5,282 bases of DNA from Rhodospirillales bacterium (GTDB taxonomy: Bacteria; Pseudomonadota; Alphaproteobacteria; Acetobacterales; Acetobacteraceae): contig JAATGE010000677.1 of NCBI GenBank assembly GCA_015654825.1, positions 1 to 5,282 on the forward strand, read 5' to 3'. Positions 1-5,253 of this stretch are shown here, one piece after another. The notes under the pieces were generated by a model. It was given only the letters and a program-made list of their open reading frames with translations, was not told the DNA's origin and searched no databases. The stretch's first letter is position 1. The number at the start of each line of letters is the position of its first letter. The translations under genes and the position numbers were made by a program.

Positions 1-318
1 GAAAAGCACACGCGCCGCCACCGCCAGCAACGGCACGCTGTCCGTAACAATGATATTCGTGCCGTCCGGGGCCGCCAGCCCGTCGCCATGCAGCAACGGC
101 AGGCGCCATTGCTGTTGCTGGAAATACAGCAGCCCGCTCAGCGTCGTCGACATGTCGCCCCAGCTATGGGCGATGACGCCGCGCGGATTATTCCAGAACG
201 CGGAAATGCCGAGCAGGAACGGCACGTCGAACTGGCTGAGGCAGAACAGCGCGCCGATCGCGGCGCTGAGCGCCACCAACGCAGGCAGCGGTCGCGGAGT
301 GAACAGCAGCGCGCGCAT
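1..318 (-). CDS. DUF6311-like integral membrane protein, N-terminal part (possible GT-C-type glycosyltransferase), truncated by window edge
   Basis: The frame reads open from an ATG at 318 to base 1, giving 106 residues; the C-terminus lies outside the window. It was found by translating the reverse complement, since no stop falls inside. The start MRALLFTPRP is followed by a hydrophobic segment at about residues 11-30, typical of a first membrane helix. A loop then carries GDM (D55), WRLPLL (71-76), APDGTNI (83-89) and TDSVPLLA (92-99). This arrangement resembles, from memory, DUF6311 membrane proteins, which are multi-pass and usually several hundred residues long. GT-C transferases often place an acidic residue in the first external loop, and D55 is a candidate for that. 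The gene begins 10 bases after the dprE2-like stop, so it is probably the last visible member of the operon. A role in transferring arabinose from the lipid donor is inferred from context only. No strong ribosome binding site precedes the ATG. Confidence 0.72.
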   Translation of the reverse strand, partial: MRALLFTPRPLPALVALSAAIGALFCLSQFDVPFLLGISAFWNNPRGVIAHSWGDMSTTLSGLLYFQQQQWRLPLLHGDGLAAPDGTNIIVTDSVPLLAVAARVLF

Positions 319-328
319 CCGCGGCGGC

Positions 329-1072
329 TCAGATCGAAAGGCGCTTGAAAGTACGTTCCGGAATGGCGCGGATCACCGCCATGATGCCCCACCAGAACCA
401 GGGCACGTAAAGCACGTCCTTCCGCCTCGCGGCCGCGTCCAGGCAGGCGCGGGCCACGAATTCCGGCGAGGCCACCAGGAACAGGCCGGGCAGCCCGAAT
501 GTCATGGCGGTATCGACAAAGCCGGGCTTGACGGTCATGACATGCACGCCGCCGCGGCCGAGCCGGTTGCGCAGTCCGGCCAGATACGTATGCAGCCCCG
601 ACTTGGCCGCGCCATACACGTAATTCTTCAACCGCCCGCGGTCGCCCGCAACCGAGCCGAAGCCGATCACCACGCCGGCCCGACGCGCCTCCAGCAGCGG
701 CGCCAACCGATGCAGTATCGAAACGGCGCCGCTGAAATTGCTGGCGATGCACGACAGCGCGAGATCCGGATCGGCATCGATCGCCGCCTGCTCAGGCATC
801 GTGCCGAACATCAGCGCCACGTTCAGCACGCCCGGCACCGCGGCGAGGCGCTGCACGAGCGAGGCATGCGAGGCGACGTCCAGCGCATCGAACGAAATCG
901 TTGCCGCCGCGCGGCCGGTCGAAATCGCGATGTCGGCCGCCGTGCGCGCCAGGTCCTCGGTGTCGCGGCCGGCCAGGATCACGTCCGCGCCACGCGCCGC
1001 CGCCGCGCGCGCAAACGCCCGCGCAATGGCGGAAGACGCGCCCAGCACCAGCCACGTTTGCATTTCGCTCAC
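329..1072 (-). CDS. dprE2: DprE2-like short-chain reductase (polyprenylphosphoryl-2-keto-ribose reductase)
   Basis: This 247-residue short-chain dehydrogenase/reductase should reduce the 2-keto intermediate made by the DprE1-like enzyme, giving polyprenylphosphoryl-D-arabinose with NAD(P)H. The nucleotide-binding loop is GASSAIA at 11-17, and the catalytic set is S140, Y153 and K157 in YGAAK. Segments recalled from mycobacterial DprE2 line up along the whole length: FDALD at 61-65 followed by SH at 68-69, the AGxRxRxxNxVYG region at 142-154, a PG turn at 183-184, and a C-terminus with an aromatic/hydrophobic helix (224-237) followed by IP and a basic FKRLSI end. That tail may contact the membrane where the lipid substrate sits. 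The start is GTG at 1072, four bases overlapping the dprE1-like stop (GTGA). GGGAGG at 1077-1082 lies 4 nt upstream of GTG and 13 nt upstream of an alternative ATG at 1063, so GTG is preferred. The overlap implies translational coupling. The third glycine of the usual GxxxGxG is Ala17. Confidence 0.92.
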   Translation of the reverse strand: MSEMQTWLVLGASSAIARAFARAAAARGADVILAGRDTEDLARTAADIAISTGRAAATISFDALDVASHASLVQRLAAVPGVLNVALMFGTMPEQAAIDADPDLALSCIASNFSGAVSILHRLAPLLEARRAGVVIGFGSVAGDRGRLKNYVYGAAKSGLHTYLAGLRNRLGRGGVHVMTVKPGFVDTAMTFGLPGLFLVASPEFVARACLDAAARRKDVLYVPWFWWGIMAVIRAIPERTFKRLSI

Positions 1073-2403
1073 GGCGCCTCCCGCAGGCGCAGCCGGCGCG
1101 CCATGTCGGACTGCATGCGTGACGAAGCATCGATGGACGCCAGCACCTCGGAAAAACCGGCGAATTCGGGATACATGCGGCGAAACGTCAGCGCGTCCAG
1201 CAGCGCGTCCTTCGCCAGATAGACGCGGCCCCCCGCATCGAGCGTGATGGCGGTGAGCCGTTCATACAATTCCTCGATGCCGGGCCGGCGCGGAAAATCC
1301 AGCGCCAGCGTATATCCCGGCATCGGAAACGAAAGATAGCCCGCCCGCCCCGCGCCCATGCGCTTCAGCACCGCAAGGAACGACGCTCGATGGGATCCGG
1401 AAATCACCTCGAGCAGGTCGCGCAGGGCCGCGGGGCCGGTTTCGAACGGCACCACGCATTGGAACTGGATGAAGCCGCGCCGCCCGTAAATGCGGTTCCA
1501 GTCGTGAATTGCGTCCAAGGGATAGAGGAACTTTTGCCACGCCACCGGCCGCGTGCGTCCCGCCTCGGGCACGCGGCGGAAATAGGTCTCGTTGAAAATT
1601 CCAATGCTGACCGGGTTCAACGCAAAGCCGGGAAAATCCACCGGCACGCGCAGCTCGCGCGGGCGGTGGCGAGAAATTTCGTCGTCGCACGGCTCGGCGG
1701 TTTCCAGTATGCCGCGCCCAAGCCGCGTGCCGTGCGCCGCGCCATCGATCCAACCCACCGAATAGGTCGCATCCGCGCTGACCGCCATGGCGGTCAGAAA
1801 CGCTTCCAGGTCGTTGGCACGCTGCTCATGCACCGTCACGCCGCCGCCCGACACCCGCATCATGCGAAATGCGATGCGCGTAATCAAACCGGTCAAACCC
1901 AGCCCACCCGCGGTGGCGCGGAACAGAGCGCCGTCCTCCGGCGTAACGGTACGGCCGGAACCGTCCGGCAGCACCAGATCGAGCTCCGTCACATGCTGGC
2001 AAAAACTGCCGGCGTGCTCGTGATTCTTGCCATGCACATCATTGGCGACCGCGCCGCCGATGGTAGCGAAGAAAGTGCCGGGCGTCACCGGAACCAAAAA
2101 CCCGCGCGGCAGGAACACCTGCAGCAGGCGCCGGAAATCAACGCCGGGCTCCACCTGCACGATGCCGGTCTCGGCATCGAAAGCAAGTATGCGGTCCAGC
2201 CGCGTGGTGATCAGCGCGTCACCCCCCGCGTTCAGCGCGCAGTCGCCGTAGGACCGGCCGGCACCGCGCAAGCACAGCCCATGCGCGCCCACCGGTTCGC
2301 TGAACGCCGCCACCGCTTCGGAAAACCGTTCCGGCCGCGTCGCCTCCAGGCTGCTCGCCGGGCCGCGCCCCCATCCGGTGAGTTGCAGCGCGGCCTTACG
2401 CAC
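1069..2403 (-). CDS. dprE1: DprE1-like FAD-dependent polyprenylphosphoryl-beta-D-ribose 2'-oxidase
   Basis: This 444-residue protein is close in length to mycobacterial DprE1 (about 460) and matches it, from memory, from end to end. It should oxidise the 2'-hydroxyl of polyprenylphosphoryl ribose to the keto form, the first half of the ribose-to-arabinose epimerisation. The N-terminal VAO-type FAD-binding domain has LTGWGR (8-13), GAGRSYGD (47-54), PGT (108-110), GGAVANDVHGKNHEHAGSF (116-134) with H124 and K126, and GGLGLTG (166-172). The C-terminal substrate domain shows FLYPLDAIHDWNRIYG (292-307), FIQFQ (311-315), LSFPMPGYTLALDFP (357-371), YLAKDA with catalytic-type K398, and the ending SDMARRLRL (432-440). 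The position of the mycobacterial Cys387 is Ala367. The start is GTG at 2403, inside the last codons of the upstream flippase-like gene (8-base overlap); LTGWGR lies 8 residues in, so little could be missing. No strong ribosome binding site is seen, consistent with coupling to the upstream gene. Confidence 0.95.
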   Translation of the reverse strand: MRKAALQLTGWGRGPASSLEATRPERFSEAVAAFSEPVGAHGLCLRGAGRSYGDCALNAGGDALITTRLDRILAFDAETGIVQVEPGVDFRRLLQVFLPRGFLVPVTPGTFFATIGGAVANDVHGKNHEHAGSFCQHVTELDLVLPDGSGRTVTPEDGALFRATAGGLGLTGLITRIAFRMMRVSGGGVTVHEQRANDLEAFLTAMAVSADATYSVGWIDGAAHGTRLGRGILETAEPCDDEISRHRPRELRVPVDFPGFALNPVSIGIFNETYFRRVPEAGRTRPVAWQKFLYPLDAIHDWNRIYGRRGFIQFQCVVPFETGPAALRDLLEVISGSHRASFLAVLKRMGAGRAGYLSFPMPGYTLALDFPRRPGIEELYERLTAITLDAGGRVYLAKDALLDALTFRRMYPEFAGFSEVLASIDASSRMQSDMARRLRLREAP

Positions 2404-3379
2404 GTGCCGGAACCGCCGCCGCCCGTCCGCCCAATGCCAGCGGCAGCGCCAGGAGTCCCAGCGAAACCGCTAACCACAGCGTCGTTATCCGCACCACGGC
2501 GGTCGCCACCACTGCGACGTCGAACGGAACCTGCTGCGTGACCAGCAAGCCGATCATCGTCGCCTCGGTGCTGCCCAAGCCGCCCGGCAATACGGAAATC
2601 GCACCGACCATCATCGCGAACGCGAAGATGAACACGCATGCGAGCGGATGCAGATGGGCGCCGAGTGCATGCAGGACAACGAAGAAACTCAATCCCTCCG
2701 AACACCAGCCGATCGCGCCCAGCGCCAGCGCGGGCAGGAACACACGGGGATAGGAAAGCTGCCAAAGCGCCCGCACGGCGCGGCGCGCGCGCACGAACAG
2801 GCGCGGCCAGCGGTGCAGCCGCCCATACGCGAAATCGAGGCACCGCAACAGCACGCCGGGCCGCAGCCACAGGCCCGTCAGCGCCGAAACAACGGCGACG
2901 GCCGCCAGCGCCATCCACAGATAATGCGAAAACCATCCGACCGTGACCGCCACCACCAGCGTCGTCGAAACCGCATCCGCCAGCCGATCGCCGACCAGCA
3001 GCGCCGCGGTGCGGTCGTAACGGCAGCCATGGAAACGGTTCAGCAACCACAACCGCAGCGCCTCGCCGAGCTTGCCCGGCGTCGTGGTCATGGAAAAACC
3101 GGCTACGTAATAAAGCGCGTTGCGCCGCGCCGGCACGCGCAGCCCCAGCGCGCGGGAGAACAGCAGCCAGCGTGCGCCGCGCATCAGATAGTTCAGCGCG
3201 CTCATCGCCAACAACACGGGCAGGATGCTCGGGGGCACCGCCAGCAAGGTAAGCCACGCCTGCCGCCCGCCACCCCAGGCCGCGGCGCCGGCAAAGCCCA
3301 GCGCGAACAGCACCACGCCGGCCGCCACCGCAATTTCCATGCGCCGCCATTTGGGGGGGGCCGCGGGCGACTCAGTCAT
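2396..3379 (-). CDS. Flippase-like (LPG synthase transmembrane domain) integral membrane protein
   Basis: The 327-residue hydrophobic protein has the length and motifs of the family that includes the MprF flippase domain, AglD and YbhN (PF03706). From the ATG at 3379, about eight membrane segments can be drawn, for example at 15-36, 44-63, 138-160, 156-172, 211-236, 246-266 and 298-317. Family-type motifs are NYLMRGARW (63-71), TTTPGKLGEALR (98-109), VGDRLADAV (129-137), SVLPGGLGSTEA (262-273) and VR (296-297). Some members move or handle lipid-linked sugars, so flipping polyprenylphosphoryl-arabinose is a reasonable inference from the neighbours. Mycobacteria use an unrelated GtrA-like protein (Rv3789) in this context. 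The start is uncertain: ATG 3379 abuts a palindromic repeat and lacks a Shine-Dalgarno, an in-frame ATG at 3436 would add 19 repeat-encoded residues, and ATG 3340 (before MEIAVAAG) would remove 13. A run of eight C (3353-3360) lies between the latter two starts. The end overlaps the dprE1-like start by 8 bases. Confidence 0.88.
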   Translation of the reverse strand: MTESPAAPPKWRRMEIAVAAGVVLFALGFAGAAAWGGGRQAWLTLLAVPPSILPVLLAMSALNYLMRGARWLLFSRALGLRVPARRNALYYVAGFSMTTTPGKLGEALRLWLLNRFHGCRYDRTAALLVGDRLADAVSTTLVVAVTVGWFSHYLWMALAAVAVVSALTGLWLRPGVLLRCLDFAYGRLHRWPRLFVRARRAVRALWQLSYPRVFLPALALGAIGWCSEGLSFFVVLHALGAHLHPLACVFIFAFAMMVGAISVLPGGLGSTEATMIGLLVTQQVPFDVAVVATAVVRITTLWLAVSLGLLALPLALGGRAAAVPARA

Positions 3380-3434
3380 AAGGAAGGCCAGGGCTCTGCC
3401 CTGGACCCGCTGGGGCCAGTAGGCCCCAGACCCC
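3380..3434. repeat. Double-hairpin palindromic repeat, copy R1
   Basis: This 55-bp unit is identical base for base to copy R2 (4965-5019). It holds two perfect hairpins: CCAGGGC-TCT-GCCCTGG (3388-3404) and CTGGGGCC-AGTA-GGCCCCAG (3410-3429). It lies between the HAD-UbiA gene and the flippase-like gene and ends exactly at the base before the flippase ATG at 3379. Seen as RNA from the minus strand, both stems fall within the 55 nt leading into the start codon. CCATT following the unit is shared with R4 and, on the other strand, with R3. Similar GC-rich units are, from memory, common in Acetobacteraceae; their function is not known to me. Confidence 0.93.
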
Positions 3435-3482
3435 ATTCTTTGCGGGGAACGGCGTGGCCTGAACGCCGCGCAGCGCTTCCTG
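3435..3482. other. Remaining intergenic spacer between HAD-UbiA and flippase-like genes
   Basis: After the HAD-UbiA stop (3483-3485) this 48-base stretch holds one weak imperfect hairpin, ggcgt (3451-3455) pairing with acgcc (3463-3467) across a 7-base loop, with no T-run after it on the minus strand. No promoter consensus is visible. The reading frame of the flippase-like gene is open through it. Confidence 0.5.
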
Positions 3483-4952
3483 TCACAGCGCACCGGCAAC
3501 GAACGCGCACAAAGCCGCCGCACCCACCACCAGACTCAACCGATCGCGCAACGCAAAAACCACCGGATCGTCGTTCATCAACCCGCGATGCGACAGCATC
3601 AGCACGCGGCTGACCCAGAACAGCAATATCGGGCACAGCAACCAAAGCGCGGTGGGATGACGATACAGCGCCAGAACATCGGGACTGTTCACATACAGCG
3701 CCAGCACCAGCACGGCCATGTAGCCGCTGCTGGCCGCCATGCTGCGCAGCATGTCGAGATCCTCCGGCGTATAGCCGCGGCCGCTGAGTTTTTCGGTGCG
3801 CCCGTCGCGCACATGCTGCACCAGCTCGGTCTGCCGCTTCACCACCGCCAGACAGAAAAACAGGAACATGCTGAACGCCAGCAGCCACGGCGAAACCCGC
3901 AAGCCGGTCGCCGCGCATCCGGCAATGACCCGCAGCGTATAGAGGCCCGCCAGCATCATGATATCCCAAACCGGCCACCGTTTCATGACCAGCGAATAGC
4001 CCAGCGTGCAGGCATAGTACGCCGCCAGCATCGCCATGAATCGAATCGGCAGCAGCAACGCGAACGAAAATCCCGCCAGCAGCGAGACGGCGATCAGCGC
4101 CGGCGCCGCGTTGACGCTAAGCGCACCGCTGGCGAATGGCCGCCGGCGCTTGTTGGCATGCTGCCGGTCATGCGGCAGGTCCAGCAGATCGTTCAGCAGA
4201 TACACGCTGCTGGCACACAGGCTGAACGCCACGAACGCCACGCCCGCCCGCAATATCGTCGCTTCATCAAAACGATGCGCCAGGAACACCGGCACGAACA
4301 CCAGCACGTTCTTGGTCCATTGATGCACCCGCAGCGCCCGCACCCAGGTCCCCAGTTGCGCGCCCCGCCCCGCCCGCGTGCCAAGTACCCGCATGTCCGC
4401 CGCCGCCGCCGCCGCGCGACGCGCCAGGGCGTCGCTCGGCGCCACGACATAGGCCCGCGCCGCTTCCCGCCACACCGGCAAATCGGCCACCGCATCGCCG
4501 GCATAATCGAACCCGCCGGAGCCGAACCGTTCCACCAGGAAATCGGCTTTCGCCGCGCCCTTCAGATTGACCGTGCCGTCGGAGGCATGCACCTGGTCGA
4601 ACAGATCCAAATGCGCCGCGACCGCGTCCGCCACCGCCCGATCGGCGGCAGTCACCAGCACCACCGCCCGGCCCTCGGCACGGGCGGCCCGCGCCAGGTC
4701 CAGCACGTCCTCGTTATAAACCAGGCTGGCCGGATCGAGATGCACCGCCAGCGCCACGCGCCGCTTGAACGCCGCGCGGCCCGCGGTCAGCAGCACCGGC
4801 AGCAACGCCAGCAGCGTCAGCGGCGCATGTGACGCCAGCCGCAACACGGACTCCACGAGCGTATCGGTGCGCGACACGGTGCCATCGAGATCGAGCACGA
4901 GCGGCCGCGTCGTGGCCTGTTCTCGGGGCGACTCGACCACATCGATTTGCAC
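3483..4952 (-). CDS. HAD-phosphatase / UbiA prenyltransferase fusion, polyprenyl-phosphate phosphoribosyltransferase (DPPR synthase) type
   Basis: This is a two-domain protein of 489 residues. Residues about 16-190 form a HAD hydrolase: DLDGT with D21 and D23, T101 in LVTAADR, lysines at 131 and 135, and GDAVAD with D153 and D157. Residues about 200-489 form a UbiA membrane transferase with roughly nine helices. Its first Asp-rich motif is NDLLDLPHD (254-262), followed by KRRRPFASG (268-276). The second conserved block includes YSLVMKRWPVWD (319-330) and LYTLRVIAG (337-345), then LAVVKRQTEL (368-377) and GYTPEDLDML (393-402). These resemble mycobacterial Rv3806c, which joins PRPP to decaprenyl phosphate, more than ubiquinone-pathway UbiA. 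The fused HAD domain may remove the 5-phosphate from the product, the step assigned to Rv3807c in mycobacteria; this is inference. The start is GTG at 4952 with only GGGGG (4959-4963) as a possible ribosome binding site; V5 (GTG) is an alternative. A repeat copy ends 12 bases upstream. It is the first visible gene of the operon. Confidence 0.93.
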   Translation of the reverse strand: MQIDVVESPREQATTRPLVLDLDGTVSRTDTLVESVLRLASHAPLTLLALLPVLLTAGRAAFKRRVALAVHLDPASLVYNEDVLDLARAARAEGRAVVLVTAADRAVADAVAAHLDLFDQVHASDGTVNLKGAAKADFLVERFGSGGFDYAGDAVADLPVWREAARAYVVAPSDALARRAAAAAADMRVLGTRAGRGAQLGTWVRALRVHQWTKNVLVFVPVFLAHRFDEATILRAGVAFVAFSLCASSVYLLNDLLDLPHDRQHANKRRRPFASGALSVNAAPALIAVSLLAGFSFALLLPIRFMAMLAAYYACTLGYSLVMKRWPVWDIMMLAGLYTLRVIAGCAATGLRVSPWLLAFSMFLFFCLAVVKRQTELVQHVRDGRTEKLSGRGYTPEDLDMLRSMAASSGYMAVLVLALYVNSPDVLALYRHPTALWLLCPILLFWVSRVLMLSHRGLMNDDPVVFALRDRLSLVVGAAALCAFVAGAL

Positions 4953-4964
4953 GCGGCACCCCCA

Positions 4965-5019
4965 AAGGAAGGCCAGGGCTCTGCCCTGGACCCGCTGGGG
5001 CCAGTAGGCCCCAGACCCC
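4965..5019. repeat. Double-hairpin palindromic repeat, copy R2
   Basis: This copy is 55 bp and identical to R1 over the whole unit, with the same two hairpins (CCAGGGC-TCT-GCCCTGG and CTGGGGCC-AGTA-GGCCCCAG). It has the same orientation as R1 and sits 12 bases upstream of the GTG start of the HAD-UbiA gene, so both copies are placed in the same way relative to a following gene. Unlike R1, R3 and R4 it is followed by gtt instead of att. Confidence 0.93.
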
Positions 5020-5066
5020 GTTAATTAGACTCGGGGCAAATGTCAGCCTCGGAACATAAATGAAAT

Positions 5067-5137
5067 GGGGTCTGGGGCCTACTGGCCCCGTCGTGCGAGA
5101 GCACGCTGCGCGTGACGGGGTCCAGGGGCAGAGCCCC
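5067..5137. repeat. Double-hairpin palindromic repeat, inverted variant copy R3 with internal extra segment
   Basis: This copy is in the opposite orientation to R1, R2 and R4. Bases 5067-5089 are the exact reverse complement of 4997-5019 in R2. The second half (5118-5137) keeps GGGTCCAGGGGCAGAGCCCC but with the stem changed to GGGGC-AGA-GCCCC. Between them lie 27 bases (5090-5116) where the other copies have three. On the minus strand the extra segment contains CGTGC-TCTC-GCACG, a perfect small hairpin, and its flanks CCCCGT and ACGGGG can pair around it. Confidence 0.85.
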
Positions 5138-5203
5138 ATACGCGCGAACATAAGGAAATCTGAGCTCTGGCAGCAAGAAGCTGAAGGTTTGATTCGAAAA
5201 GTG

Positions 5204-5253
5204 AAGGCCAGGGCTCTGCCCTGGACCCGCTGGGGCCGGAGGCCCCAGACCCC
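5204..5253. repeat. Double-hairpin palindromic repeat, copy R4
   Basis: This 50-bp copy has the same orientation as R1 and R2. It starts at AAGGCCAGGG, lacking the first four bases of the unit, and its second hairpin has a three-base GGA loop in place of AGTA while both stems are intact. Loop change with stem conservation is what would be expected if the folded form matters. It is followed by CATTTTG. Confidence 0.9.

Noticed and set aside
1390..2541. Long open frame on the plus strand opposite the dprE1-like gene (and similar long frames at 50-1222, 2648-3613 and 3588-4832)
   Set aside because: These mirror real minus-strand genes with clear family motifs. Their translations are rich in R, H, Q, A and P with no recognisable domain, as expected for antisense frames in GC-rich coding DNA.
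3380..3523. Extension of the flippase-like protein to an ATG at 3523
   Set aside because: It would overlap the end of the HAD-UbiA gene and encode arginine-rich sequence followed by translated repeat, unlike the start of any flippase-like protein I know.
5020..5066. Sigma-70-like promoter on the minus strand in the spacer between R2 and R3 (CTGACA and TAATTA)
   Set aside because: The two boxes are only 13 bases apart, too close for a standard promoter, and no better pair was found.
3380..5253. Repeats as Rho-independent terminators
   Set aside because: The hairpins are strong but none is directly followed by a run of T on the relevant strand; R4 has only ATTTTG after a further few bases. 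A termination role is not excluded but not supported.
4965..5253. CRISPR array
   Set aside because: The copies differ in orientation, length and loop sequence, and spacing is irregular (47 and 66 bases); they are palindromic intergenic units.
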